Shown piece after piece: positions 34,553 to 43,191 of a stretch of DNA of 64,000 bases. Each line of letters opens with the position of its first letter. Position 1 is the stretch's first letter. The translations under genes and the position numbers were made by a program. The DNA lies in NCBI GenBank assembly GCA_016841325.1, contig JAENZJ010000001.1, positions 186,001 to 250,000 of the forward strand, written 5' to 3'. The notes below the pieces were generated by a model. The model did no database searches. It was not told the origin of the DNA and saw nothing but the letters and a program-made list of their open reading frames with translations. The stretch comes from Thermincola carboxydiphila. Its GTDB lineage: Bacteria > Bacillota > Thermincolia > Thermincolales > UBA2595.

Positions 34553-35695
34553 GTGCATCAGATATCAAAAAAAGGGCGGATTTTTGCGGCTTTGGTACTA
34601 TCCTGCATGCTGCTGGCAGGTTCTATGCTACCATCTTATGCCGGCGAACTGGAAGACCTGATTAATGAGCAGAAACGGAAGCAGCAGGAAATGTCCCAAA
34701 CTCAGAAGCGGATTAATACAGAGAAGAAAAAGGAAAAGGCAGTATTAGAGGAACTGTCTGATCTGGACAGATCCATAGATCAGGTGGAAAATGACCTGGA
34801 GACGCTCCGTTTGCGGATTGAGGAGGTCAGTGGACAGGTTGATATAGTCAGGCGTGATTTAAAGGATGCTGAAGAAAGGCTGGGAGAGCGTACGGCAGTC
34901 CTTAATGTAAGGGTTAAGGACATATATATGAACGGACAGGTGAGTTACCTGGAAGTCCTGATGAGTGCCAACAGTTTTTCTGATTTTGTCACCAGATTTG
35001 AATTTTTGAGCCGGATTGTGAAACAGGATACTGAGCTGGTTAATGCAATTCAGGCTGAGCGGCGTAAAATAGCCAATAAAAAAGCAGACCTGGAGATGAA
35101 ATTAAACGAAATTAAGGATATGGAACGGAAAAAGTCCCGGCAGCAGTCCAGTCTGGAATCTATTAAGTCCAGCCGGGAAGAAAAGCTTGATGAAATTAAG
35201 TCTACCCAGGAGACCCTGAAAAAAGTCCTGGATGATATGGAGAAAGAGTCCAAGGCCCTGGATGAGCTGATCAGGAGGAAGTCGGCAAACTCAGGGGCTA
35301 AGGGTACCGGACAGCTTACCTGGCCTTTGCCGGGACATTCCCGGATAAGTTCAGAGTATGGCTGGAGGATGCATCCCATATTGAAGGAGCGCAGGTTCCA
35401 TGACGGGATTGATATACCGGCTCCCAGCGGGACAGCCGTAAAGGCTGCAGATAGCGGGACTGTCCTCTATGTTGGCTGGCAAAATGCTTACGGGAAGGTT
35501 GTCATTATTGACCACGGGGCCGGGATAACCACAATGTATGCCCACCTTTCGTCCCAGACGGTTTCTGACGGACAGGAAGTCACCAAGGGGGATACAATCG
35601 GAAAAGTCGGCAGTACCGGGTGGAGTACCGGCCCACACCTTCATTTTACAGTGAGGAAAGGCGGTTCACCGGTTAACCCCCACAGCTACCTGTGA
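34553..35695 (+). CDS. Secreted coiled-coil M23 murein hydrolase (EnvC/PcsB-like)
   Basis: A 380-residue exported peptidoglycan hydrolase. A signal peptide (ALVLSCMLLAGSMLPSYA) is followed by a long coiled coil at about residues 32-245 and an LytM/M23 domain at 255-380. The zinc ligands are all present: HDGID, MYAHLS and GPHLHFTV, so unlike EnvC it should itself be catalytic. Position after ftsEX matches the FtsEX-controlled hydrolases, where the coiled coil contacts FtsX. GTG at 34553 has GGAGGG 7 bases upstream. Confidence 0.9.
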   Translation: MHQISKKGRIFAALVLSCMLLAGSMLPSYAGELEDLINEQKRKQQEMSQTQKRINTEKKKEKAVLEELSDLDRSIDQVENDLETLRLRIEEVSGQVDIVRRDLKDAEERLGERTAVLNVRVKDIYMNGQVSYLEVLMSANSFSDFVTRFEFLSRIVKQDTELVNAIQAERRKIANKKADLEMKLNEIKDMERKKSRQQSSLESIKSSREEKLDEIKSTQETLKKVLDDMEKESKALDELIRRKSANSGAKGTGQLTWPLPGHSRISSEYGWRMHPILKERRFHDGIDIPAPSGTAVKAADSGTVLYVGWQNAYGKVVIIDHGAGITTMYAHLSSQTVSDGQEVTKGDTIGKVGSTGWSTGPHLHFTVRKGGSPVNPHSYL

Positions 35696-35805
35696 TGCGG
35701 CCACCTGCTATGAAAACATCTCAGCTGTTGTTTTTTTTCTAATATTATTGTACTATAATACATATATTTAAGTGTGTAGAAAATGTGGTTGGGTAGGTGG
35801 TATTG

Positions 35806-36969
35806 TTGTCAGAACGGCGCAGGGTACTGGTTGGAGTTGTGGGAGTATTGCTTGTTCTTGCTGTTCTCTCGGGTGGGTTTGTGACCGGTGCCTTGATAAC
35901 AGATTACGATAACCTGGGCACACTAACCCGGGTTATTTCTTTGGTACAAAAGCATTACCTGGAAACAGCGGAACCTTCTGATATGGTCGATGGGGCCATA
36001 AAAGGGATTGTTGATTCACTGGGGGACCCTTACTCAGTGTATATGCCCCCAAAAATGTACAAAGAACTCACAGACCAGGTGAGGGGCAGTTTTGGCGGTA
36101 TTGGTATCCTGGTAAGTCAGAAGGAGGAACACCTTGTAGTAGTCAAGCCAATAAAGGACACTCCCGCCTACAAGGAAGGCATTAAGGCCGGGGATATCAT
36201 TTTTAAGATTGACGGGAAAGACACCAAGGATATGGATATGGATTCAGCTGTTAATATGATGCGGGGTCCTGTGGGCACCGAGGTCACAGTGACAGTTTTC
36301 CGGGAGTCAGATAACAAGATGCATGATTTTACACTTGCCCGGGAAATTATCAGGGTCCCAACTGTTGAAGGGGAAATTCTCCCGGATACGGATATTGCCT
36401 ATGTCAGCATAATGCAGTTTACTTTGAATACAGCTGCAGAGCTCCAGAAAACCCTTGCTGAACTGGGGGTTTCCATGGAGAATCAGGACAACGGAAAAGT
36501 AAAGGGGATAATCCTTGACATGAGGGGAAATCCCGGCGGGGAACTGGAAGCTGCTGTTAATGTTGCCGACATGTTTGTCCCTGAAGGGCCAATAGTTTAT
36601 ATAACCTACCGGTCTGCAGATGAGGAAATGTATAAGGCCGACAACAGGTATCTCAATTTACCGCTTGTAGTCCTGGTTGACGGGAACAGTGCCAGCGCTT
36701 CCGAAATTGTAGCCGGCGCCATCAAGGATACTCAGGCCGGGACCCTGGTTGGGACTAAAACGTTTGGTAAGGGTGTTGTGCAGTCACTTTATGAGCTGCA
36801 GAACAATGCAGGCCTTAAACTGACTACCGGTAAATACCTTACTCCCAAGAGGAAGGACATTAACAAAAAGGGTATTGAGCCAAATGTAAAGATTGAAATG
36901 GCTGAAGATGCTGAAACAGATGTCCAGCTTGAAAAGGCAATAGAAATTCTTGAGCAGAAGATTAAGTAG
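35806..36969 (+). CDS. ctpA: C-terminal processing peptidase, S41 family
   Basis: A membrane-anchored serine protease of about 387 residues. An N-terminal span (VLVGVVGVLLVLAVLSGGFV) leads to a PDZ domain (FGGIGILVSQKEEHLVV, AGDIIFKIDGKD) and the S41 catalytic domain with serine in GNSASASEIVAGA and lysine in GTKTFGKGVVQ. It resembles CtpB, which signals in sporulation, and lies at the Bacillus ctpB position. TTG at 35806 has TAGGTGG 5 bases upstream. A TATAAT at 35754 probably marks its promoter. Confidence 0.92.
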   Translation: MSERRRVLVGVVGVLLVLAVLSGGFVTGALITDYDNLGTLTRVISLVQKHYLETAEPSDMVDGAIKGIVDSLGDPYSVYMPPKMYKELTDQVRGSFGGIGILVSQKEEHLVVVKPIKDTPAYKEGIKAGDIIFKIDGKDTKDMDMDSAVNMMRGPVGTEVTVTVFRESDNKMHDFTLAREIIRVPTVEGEILPDTDIAYVSIMQFTLNTAAELQKTLAELGVSMENQDNGKVKGIILDMRGNPGGELEAAVNVADMFVPEGPIVYITYRSADEEMYKADNRYLNLPLVVLVDGNSASASEIVAGAIKDTQAGTLVGTKTFGKGVVQSLYELQNNAGLKLTTGKYLTPKRKDINKKGIEPNVKIEMAEDAETDVQLEKAIEILEQKIK

Positions 36970-36976
36970 ACCCAAG

Positions 36977-37003
36977 AGCCACGATGGAGACTTCGTGGCT
37001 TTT
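36977..37003 (+). terminator. Terminator of ctpA
   Basis: AGCCACGA and TCGTGGCT with an 8-base loop and four T. Confidence 0.75.
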
Positions 37004-37014
37004 ATCAATATTTA

Positions 37015-37065
37015 GGAAATTATACTTTGAGGTAAAATCGTGGATAACCTCAAAGTATAATTTCC
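37015..37065. repeat. Perfect 19-bp inverted repeat
   Basis: The 19 bases at 37015-37033 (starting GGAAATTATACTTTG) are repeated exactly in inverse at 37047-37065, with a 13-base spacer. It lies 11 bases after the ctpA terminator and about 75 before the next start. It has no T run and is AT-rich, so it is not an ordinary terminator. Confidence 0.8.
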
Positions 37066-37141
37066 GGATATCAACAAAAGTTTCCTTAAAGTTTCGATAG
37101 AAACTCTTGTTCTAGTGAGGATATGGGTAAGGAGCAGGTCC

Positions 37142-38392
37142 ATGAGTGAATTGCTTTTATTTGTTAAACTGATAGCCGGAGAATTGTTTGGGGTGCTGCA
37201 GAACCTTCTCTTCTGGGTGGTGCTGGCCCTGGTGGCCTTTCAATACCGCAGGATTGCCAAAACCCGGGAGAGCCTTTTTGGCATCAGGGGCAATACGGTA
37301 CTCCGGGATACGCTTTCTGCTACATGGTATGGGCTAATAGGCGGCTTGCTGGGCAGTGTTCTCCTGGTTACGGCAGGGATTAACCTGACAGGCCTGGCCA
37401 TCAACTTCGTCTGGCCCCTGGCCCTGTTCCTGATGCTGATAAATCCCAGGTTCCTCTGTTTTTCATATGCGGGGGGAATTGTTGCCCTGAGCAATTTGCT
37501 GCTTGGAGTTCCTGCGGTTGATGTGCCCCAGTTGATGGGATTGGTGGCCATCCTGCACCTGGTCGAAAGTCTGCTTATATATTTCAGCGGGCATGCAGGT
37601 GCTTCGCCTATGTACATGAAAAAGCCATCCGGACAACTGGTGGGCGGGTTTACCCTGCAAAAATTCTGGCCCCTTCCGATTGTGGCAGTGGCCTTTTTGC
37701 CTGATGCATCAGGACTTACCTTATTGCCCCCAATGCCTGACTGGTGGCCTCTGATACAGTCGGAAAGCGATTTTATCCTGGGAATGTCAGGGGTACTGTT
37801 CCCCTTTGTGGCGGGACTGGGATATGGCGACCTGGCCCTGGCCCATACGCCTGTTGAAAAAAGCAAACTCTCGGCACGGAATCTGGGGATATATAGTTTT
37901 GTTTTGCTGGGCCTGTCCCTGCTGGCCTCGTATTTTAGGGTTTTCGAATTCCTGGCTGCAATTTTTGCTCCTATTGGACATGAGATTGTGATTTATATAG
38001 GGCAGAACACAGAATTGAAGGGCAGGCCTATTTTTGTGCCCCCTCTCAGGGGAGTCCGAGTACTGGAGGCAGTACCCAACACAGCAGTACAGGCTGCCGG
38101 GATTCGCTCTGGGGATATTATCTTTACGGTAAACGGGGTACCGGTCAACAGTAAGCGGGATATAGAGGCAGTGCTGGGCAGCGGTACACGCCTGCTGGAA
38201 ATTGAATTCATCACCCACAGCAGAAACAAGTGGCAGAGAGTCATCCTGAAACTGAAGCCGCACCAGCCTGCAGGAATAATCGCCGTCCCTGAAGGTGATG
38301 AATACACATATACGGAATTTGCCAGCCAGAGTATAATTTCCCGTATTCTGGAAAAGGTCCGCGGTGGTAAAGTTGTCAAAAAACGCAGATGA
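37142..38392 (+). CDS. PDZ-domain polytopic membrane protein, MinJ-like
   Basis: A 416-residue protein with about eight hydrophobic segments over residues 1-290 and a C-terminal PDZ domain at about 300-375 (GVRVLEAVPNTAVQAAGIRS, GDIIFTVNGVPVNSKRDIE). This layout and its place after ftsEX and ctpB match Bacillus MinJ, the bridge between DivIVA and MinD. Sequence similarity cannot be measured here, so the MinJ role is an inference. ATG at 37142 lies 8 bases after AAGGAG. Confidence 0.65.
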   Translation: MSELLLFVKLIAGELFGVLQNLLFWVVLALVAFQYRRIAKTRESLFGIRGNTVLRDTLSATWYGLIGGLLGSVLLVTAGINLTGLAINFVWPLALFLMLINPRFLCFSYAGGIVALSNLLLGVPAVDVPQLMGLVAILHLVESLLIYFSGHAGASPMYMKKPSGQLVGGFTLQKFWPLPIVAVAFLPDASGLTLLPPMPDWWPLIQSESDFILGMSGVLFPFVAGLGYGDLALAHTPVEKSKLSARNLGIYSFVLLGLSLLASYFRVFEFLAAIFAPIGHEIVIYIGQNTELKGRPIFVPPLRGVRVLEAVPNTAVQAAGIRSGDIIFTVNGVPVNSKRDIEAVLGSGTRLLEIEFITHSRNKWQRVILKLKPHQPAGIIAVPEGDEYTYTEFASQSIISRILEKVRGGKVVKKRR

Positions 38393-38518
38393 ATGTATAA
38401 TGTTATAGAATGTTAACTTTTCTGCCACAATTTGTTCACATTTAATCTATATAATGTTAGTCAGGGGTTTTGTAAAATGCTTTTGAGAAAATGTCCCCGA
38501 AAAAACTTATGGGAGACG

Positions 38519-38707
38519 ATGCCGGTGAAATGTCCTAGATGCCAAAGTGACAGGTGGCTTGGTGTGCTGCATACTATCCACAGAAAAGACTGTACTTTGG
38601 AAACATATTTCTGTAAAAACTGTTATATAGAATTTGTCATGCGTAATGGCAGGCTTTCGGGGGTATACAGGGTTTTGGCCAATGGAAGACTGCTGCAGAT
38701 AAGTTAA
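38519..38707 (+). CDS. Small zinc-ribbon protein of unknown function
   Basis: About 62 residues with two CxxC pairs, CPRCQSDRW and FCKNCYIEF, which should hold one zinc, then a basic tail. No family name recognised. The start is uncertain: ATG 38519 has GGGAG only 3 bases upstream, GTG 38525 has it at 9, and ATG 38477 would need the AGGGG at 38463 just downstream of a TATAAT at 38450. A hairpin at 38746 follows. Confidence 0.6.
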   Translation: MPVKCPRCQSDRWLGVLHTIHRKDCTLETYFCKNCYIEFVMRNGRLSGVYRVLANGRLLQIS

Positions 38708-38745
38708 ACCCAAATGAACGGTCTTTTCTGTCATGTCTGACCTGG

Positions 38746-38767
38746 CCCCGTCACACGAGTGGCGGGG
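38746..38767 (+). terminator. GC-rich hairpin, possible weak terminator
   Basis: CCCCGTCAC and GTGGCGGGG, 9-bp stem with ACGA loop, between the zinc-ribbon and glycosylase genes; only two T follow. Confidence 0.4.
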
Positions 38768-38784
38768 TTGCGTGTAACCAGGTA

Positions 38785-39462
38785 ATGAATCAGACCAGTC
38801 AGGATATCGGGGTGGTATGGGTGCCGCAACAGGAAGCGCTGGAAAGGTGCAATTCAATAGAGGCACTGGCTGTCCTGGCCAGTGACTGCCACAGCTGCGG
38901 GCTGCGGGAAGGCTGCCGCGGTGTTGTGTTCGGTAAAGGGAGCCCTAAAGCAAAGCTGATGTTTATCGGAGAAGGGCCCGGCGCTGAGGAGGACCGGCAG
39001 GGCCTGCCTTTTGTGGGCGCTGCCGGGAAATTGCTGGATAAGATCATTGCAGCTGCCGGGTTTACCATGGATGAAGTCTATATTGCCAATATAGTGAAGT
39101 GCAGACCCCCGGGCAACCGAAACCCCTCCCCTGAGGAAGCCGCTGCCTGCAAACCCTGGCTCTTAAAGCAGATTGAATTGATTAATCCCGCTATAATTGT
39201 ACTCCTGGGATCAGTGGCCCTGCAGAACATGATTGACCCCAAGGCTCGGATAACCCGGGAACGCGGTAAATGGGTCAGAAGGCAGGGTATTTACTGTATG
39301 GCCACTTATCACCCGGCCGCCCTGCTTCGTGATGCCTCCAAAAAGAGGCCTGTCTGGGAGGATATTAAACAGGTCAGGGACCTCTATCACCGCTTAATTG
39401 GCTGCAGAGCTGAATTACCCGAACGTTTTCCGGGGATCAGCAAGGCACCTTTGCGGAGATAA
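38785..39462 (+). CDS. Uracil-DNA glycosylase, family 4
   Basis: Removes uracil from DNA as the first step of base excision repair. The 225-residue protein has the iron-sulfur ligands of family 4: CHSCGLREGC near the N-terminus, then CRPPGNRNPSPEE and CKPW. The active-site motif is GEGPGAEEDRQGLPFVG and the second motif TYHPAALLRD. The fourth cysteine spacing is normal. It ends 2 bases before the convergent cyclase gene, with a GC-rich hairpin at 39478-39509. Confidence 0.9.
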   Translation: MNQTSQDIGVVWVPQQEALERCNSIEALAVLASDCHSCGLREGCRGVVFGKGSPKAKLMFIGEGPGAEEDRQGLPFVGAAGKLLDKIIAAAGFTMDEVYIANIVKCRPPGNRNPSPEEAAACKPWLLKQIELINPAIIVLLGSVALQNMIDPKARITRERGKWVRRQGIYCMATYHPAALLRDASKKRPVWEDIKQVRDLYHRLIGCRAELPERFPGISKAPLRR

Positions 39463-39464
39463 GC

Positions 39465-40154
39465 TTAGACCAACAACGGGGCCGCCGGGGTTTTTCCCTG
39501 GGTGGCCCCAAAAATATCAGTCCAGAGGTTTGCTGTTTTCTTCAGCCGGTAAAGGTGGCTTCCCATGGCCAGGGAGATTCGCTGGGTTTCTTCAGAAACG
39601 ACAATAATCAGGGCATCTGTCTGTTCTGTCAGCCCCAGTGCTGAGCGGTGCCTCATGCCCATTGGCTGGCCGTGTTCAAAAAGGGTCTTCTGGGACAGGG
39701 GGAGGACACATCCCGCTGCGGCAATCCGGTTTTGCCTGATAATCACAGCCCCATCGTGGAGCGGGTTCCCCGGGTGAAAGATGGTCTCAATCAAAGGGGC
39801 CGTGATCACCGCATCAATAGGTGTGCCTGTACATATATAGGGTGACAGGTCATCTCGTCTTTCGATTACCATAAGGGCGCCGTGTTTCCTCTTAACAAGC
39901 CTGTTGAGCGCTTCCACGACTCCTTCAAAATGCCCCAGGCTGGGGAGGAGACAGTTCTCGAACTGGTATGTCAGGAGCAGGCTTTCAACTTCGTCTGTTG
40001 TTTCCCGAAGGTTAGTAAAGCTGTGGAAAATTTCTTCACAGGATGCCTTCTTATCCAGCAGGTTTTCCGTCGCCTTAGCGGCTGTAATAATTTCGAAAAG
40101 GTGTGTATGGATTTTTTCTTTTACATCTGTGGTTACAGACTCAGCAACTCTCAA
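39465..40154 (-). CDS. Diadenylate cyclase, CdaS-like
   Basis: Makes cyclic di-AMP from two ATP. The 229-residue protein has an N-terminal helical region (about 1-80) and a DAC domain (about 85-215) with both signatures: DGAVIIRQNRI (DGA) and MRHRSALGLTEQ (RHR). No membrane span is present, so it differs from CdaA and resembles CdaS, whose N-terminal helices restrain activity. TTG start at 40154 has GGAGGG 8 bases upstream on the minus strand. It is divergent from the M-box transcript and near mgtE and corA. Confidence 0.85.
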   Translation of the reverse strand: MRVAESVTTDVKEKIHTHLFEIITAAKATENLLDKKASCEEIFHSFTNLRETTDEVESLLLTYQFENCLLPSLGHFEGVVEALNRLVKRKHGALMVIERRDDLSPYICTGTPIDAVITAPLIETIFHPGNPLHDGAVIIRQNRIAAAGCVLPLSQKTLFEHGQPMGMRHRSALGLTEQTDALIIVVSEETQRISLAMGSHLYRLKKTANLWTDIFGATQGKTPAAPLLV

Positions 40155-40221
40155 TGTGTGCTCCCTCCAGTGACATGTAGTATACCAACAGTATTGTTTA
40201 CAGATATTCGATTTTAATTCG

Positions 40222-40250
40222 TTGACATTTTGCAGCTATTGACATATACT
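40222..40250 (+). promoter_or_regulatory. Consensus promoter of the M-box transcript
   Basis: TTGACA and TATACT separated by exactly 17 bases on the + strand, about 30 bases before the riboswitch. Confidence 0.85.
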
Positions 40251-40277
40251 GAAAACGTAAGTTGATATATAGCATCA

Positions 40278-40445
40278 AGCTTCGTTAGGTGAGGCTTCTG
40301 CACAGATCATACGCCACTGCCCGGAAATGTCGAGAGACGCCAATGGGTTAACAGGTACTGCCGGATTAAGGTTTTACCTAATGTGGCTGAACCGTTTGGG
40401 TTCTAGCTGTGTATGTGCCAAAGCTCGTACGAGGGAGACAGATGT
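40278..40445 (+). promoter_or_regulatory. M-box (ykoK) Mg2+ riboswitch, + strand
   Basis: The conserved blocks of the M-box are present in order: TTCGTTAGGTGAGGC, ACGCCACTGCCC, AATGTCGAGAGACGCCAATG, AACAGG, AAGGTTTTACCTAATG, TTCTAGCTGTG and GTGCCAAAGCTCGTACG. The M-box binds Mg2+ and stops expression of Mg2+ transporters. AGATGTGTTA (40440-40449) can pair with TAATACATCT (40464-40473) as an antiterminator that competes with the terminator at 40470. Remarkably no transporter lies downstream on this strand; mgtE is convergent. Confidence 0.95.
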
Positions 40446-40469
40446 GTTAGTTTCTTATTCTGTTAATAC

Positions 40470-40493
40470 ATCTTCCTCCCGGAAGATTTTTTT
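40470..40493 (+). terminator. Riboswitch-controlled terminator
   Basis: ATCTTCC and GGAAGAT with a 4-base loop and seven T: the expression platform of the M-box. Confidence 0.85.
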
Positions 40494-40510
40494 CATTTGG
40501 GGTGATTTTT

Positions 40511-40615
40511 ATGGATGCTGCGCCTAGATGCGGCCAAAAAAATATGATAAAAACCGGCATCCAAAATTTAATGAAAGAAAATGCTGCGAGGGGGTCTTTG
40601 TGTCTTTTGAACTGA
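40511..40615 (+). CDS. 34-residue ORF downstream of the M-box
   Basis: The only + strand ORF after the riboswitch terminator. GGGGTGA lies 5 bases before ATG. The peptide starts MDAAPRCGQKNMIKTG and ends SLCLLN; it has two cysteines and no membrane span. It may be a Mg2+-regulated micropeptide, a remnant of a lost gene, or chance. GGATGC over the start can pair with GCATCC at about 40557, which might influence initiation. No homologue recognised. Confidence 0.35.
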   Translation: MDAAPRCGQKNMIKTGIQNLMKENAARGSLCLLN

Positions 40616-40677
40616 GACGGGTATTTCTGTTTATATTCATTTTATATTGATATGAATATCAGCGGTTGATGTTAGGG

Positions 40678-40717
40678 TCCTCCCCGGGTGTTTCTTTAAG
40701 GGGAGGATTTTTGTTTT
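40678..40717 (+). terminator. Terminator ending the M-box transcript
   Basis: TCCTCCCC and GGGGAGGA, 8-bp stem, 14-base loop, then TTTTTGTTTT. Termination falls about 4 bases before the convergent mgtE stop codon. Confidence 0.85.
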
Positions 40718-40721
40718 CAGG

Positions 40722-42080
40722 TCACTGCAGGTAAATGATAAATGCAGAGGCAGTGCCGAAATAAATACTTAAGGAAAAAATATCGTTAAGTGTGGTAATC
40801 AGGGGTCCTGAGGCTATAGCCGGGTCTATCCTGAAATAATACAGCAGCAGGGGAATCACTGTACCGGCCAGTGTCCCGATTATAAGGGTCAGGAACAGGG
40901 AACTGCCAACAATAAAACCAAGGAACAGGTTCCTCTGCCACGTGTATGCTACCAGTGCAATCAACACTCCACAAATGGCTCCTATAGTGATACCTACTCC
41001 CAGCTCACGCATTAACAGCCGGAAAACTGTGCGCCGGTCAATATCATGGGCGGCAAGGCCGCGGACAACCACAGCCAGTGACTGGGTTCCGGTGTTTCCT
41101 GTCATCCCGGCAATCATAGGCATAAAAAAGGCAAGAGATACGGCTTTTTGCAGGGTATCTTCAAATTTGCTGATAATACTCCCCGATATTAACCCGATAA
41201 ACAGCAGCATAATCAGCCAGGGCAGCCTCAGGAAGGATGCTGTTACAGCCCGGGTATTGAAATCTATTGCTTTACCTGATGCAGAAAGTTTGCCGATATC
41301 TTCATTGGCTTCCTGAATAAGTACATCAAGCACATCATCAACAGTCACTATTCCCAGGAGACGGCCCTGACCGTCAGTGACCGGAAGAGCGACAAAGTCA
41401 TATTTTTCAAACAAGCGGGCCACTTCTTCCTGATCGGTGTCGGCGGTTACTGAAATGACCCGGCTGAACATAATATTGTCGATCCTGTCATTAAGGTCGG
41501 CAAGGAGCAGGTCACGGTATGAAACAACACCTGTTAACCTGCTGCCTTCATCGAGCACATAAAGGTAGTAAATGTTTTCTGCTATTTCAGCAAAGTCTTT
41601 CAGCTTATCAACTGCTTTTCTTACGGTATAGGCATTACGGATCCAGACATAACGGTTAGTCATAATACCTCCGGCGGTTTCCGGAGGGTATTGCATCAGG
41701 TTCCTTACATTTTGTGATTCTTCAAGGCCCATGGATGCAAGGAACTCCTGGCTTTTGTTAAGGGAGAGCTCATTGAGCAGGTCTGCCAGGTCGTCATTTT
41801 CCATCAGGTCCATGACTCTGGAAGCTACCCCGGTGCCCAGCCGGTTCAGGATATCCAGCTGCAGCGGTATATCCAGTTCCTGAATCAGAATTGCTGTCTC
41901 CTTAAGGTCCAGGTATGTGAGGAATTCATTCCGCAGAATATCAGGTGTATTTTGATAAGCTTCAGCCACATCATAGGGCTGCAGTTCCTCTATGACTTCC
42001 CGAAAACCCTGCCGGTTTTTGCCGGTCAGGCAGTTGGTCAGGGTATTTTGGGTCCGGATTTCCGACGTATCATGCAGCAT
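40722..42080 (-). CDS. mgtE: Magnesium transporter MgtE
   Basis: Mg2+ channel, about 452 residues. The N-terminal superhelical domain (residues 15-120, ending MGLEESQNVRNLMQYPPETAGGIMT) is followed by a CBS pair (YVLDEGSRLTGVVSYRDLL, PVTDGQGRLLGIVTVDDVLD) and five membrane helices from about residue 275 with GMTGNTGTQSLAVVVRGLA. Mg2+ binding to the cytosolic domains closes the channel. ATG at 42080 has GGTGA 8 bases upstream; ATG 42101 has no ribosome site. Its own upstream region is too short to hold an M-box. Confidence 0.95.
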   Translation of the reverse strand: MLHDTSEIRTQNTLTNCLTGKNRQGFREVIEELQPYDVAEAYQNTPDILRNEFLTYLDLKETAILIQELDIPLQLDILNRLGTGVASRVMDLMENDDLADLLNELSLNKSQEFLASMGLEESQNVRNLMQYPPETAGGIMTNRYVWIRNAYTVRKAVDKLKDFAEIAENIYYLYVLDEGSRLTGVVSYRDLLLADLNDRIDNIMFSRVISVTADTDQEEVARLFEKYDFVALPVTDGQGRLLGIVTVDDVLDVLIQEANEDIGKLSASGKAIDFNTRAVTASFLRLPWLIMLLFIGLISGSIISKFEDTLQKAVSLAFFMPMIAGMTGNTGTQSLAVVVRGLAAHDIDRRTVFRLLMRELGVGITIGAICGVLIALVAYTWQRNLFLGFIVGSSLFLTLIIGTLAGTVIPLLLYYFRIDPAIASGPLITTLNDIFSLSIYFGTASAFIIYLQ

Positions 42081-42211
42081 AATTTTATCACCGCTAATCA
42101 TGGTATTTTTAGATTACACAGCTTAGTGTACCCCTATCGGTGACTAGTTTACTACTTTACAGCTAAAGCCGTTTTTTGGCAGATAGGAAAGTATTACAGA
42201 AAGGAGTGAGA

Positions 42212-43162
42212 GTGGTGATCAAGATATATAATTCCGATTTATCAGGGAAATTTTTCGAGACAGACACAATAACAAGGGGATGTTGGATAAACCTGATAGA
42301 TCCCACCGAATCGGAAATTCAGCTGATATCTGAAAAATTGGGGATTGAATCCGATTATATCAGGGACCCCCTTGATGAGGAGGAAAAATCCAGGATTGAG
42401 AAAGAAGACGGGACTCTTTTGATAATTGTTGACATACCGGTTTTCAATACTGTTGAGGAGACCTCTACCTTTGATACCATTCCCCTTGGGATGATAGTCG
42501 TGGGAGACAACTATTTTGTTACTGTCTGCCTCAAAGAAAACCCTATTATAAACGATTTCGCCAACAACAGGGTAAAGGGTTTCTTTACTTTTAAGAAGAC
42601 CCGGTTCATCCTGCAGCTCCTTTACAGAATAGCTGTATATTACCTGAGGTACCTGAAACAGATTAACAGGAAGACTGACCAGATCGAGAGAAGGCTGCAT
42701 AAGTCAATGAAGAACCAGGAACTCTTTTCCCTGCTGAGCCTGGAAAAGAGTCTGGTATACTTTACCACATCACTGAGGTCAAATGAGATTGTCATGGAAA
42801 AACTGCTTAAATCGGGCTGGCTGAAGCTCTATCCGGAGGATGAGGATATCATGGAGGATGCCATTATTGAAAACAAACAGGCCATCGAAATGGCCCATAT
42901 ATACAGCAATATCCTCAGTGGTATGATGGATGCCTTTGCTTCAGTTATCTCAAATAACCTGAACATTGTGATGAAATTCCTGACATCGGTTACCATTGTC
43001 CTTTCCATCCCGACTATGGTTGCCAGCTTTTTCGGTATGAATGTCAGGCTTCCCTTCGGTTTTGACACGGGAAACCCTTATGCTTTTTCGCTGATAATCC
43101 TAATTTCCCTGGGAGGGACATTTTTTGCCACCCTGTTACTGGCTAAGCGTAGGATGTTCTGA
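42212..43162 (+). CDS. CorA family Mg2+/divalent cation transporter
   Basis: A 316-residue pentameric channel protein. The N-terminal cytosolic domain is followed by long helices and two C-terminal membrane spans (VTIVLSIPTMVASFFGMNVR with the GMN selectivity motif, then LIILISLGGTFFATLLLA). GTG 42212 or 42215 is the start: AAGGAG lies 6 or 9 bases upstream. It is divergent from mgtE. A second Mg2+ channel beside MgtE suggests different affinity or direction; Ni2+ or Co2+ transport cannot be excluded. Confidence 0.9.
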   Translation: MVIKIYNSDLSGKFFETDTITRGCWINLIDPTESEIQLISEKLGIESDYIRDPLDEEEKSRIEKEDGTLLIIVDIPVFNTVEETSTFDTIPLGMIVVGDNYFVTVCLKENPIINDFANNRVKGFFTFKKTRFILQLLYRIAVYYLRYLKQINRKTDQIERRLHKSMKNQELFSLLSLEKSLVYFTTSLRSNEIVMEKLLKSGWLKLYPEDEDIMEDAIIENKQAIEMAHIYSNILSGMMDAFASVISNNLNIVMKFLTSVTIVLSIPTMVASFFGMNVRLPFGFDTGNPYAFSLIILISLGGTFFATLLLAKRRMF

Positions 43163-43191
43163 GGAGCAGTGACTTAAAATATCGGCAATAC

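Noticed and set aside
40327-40527. 66-codon frame inside the M-box region
   Set aside because: It runs through the conserved riboswitch core and its terminator; RNA conservation explains the sequence better.
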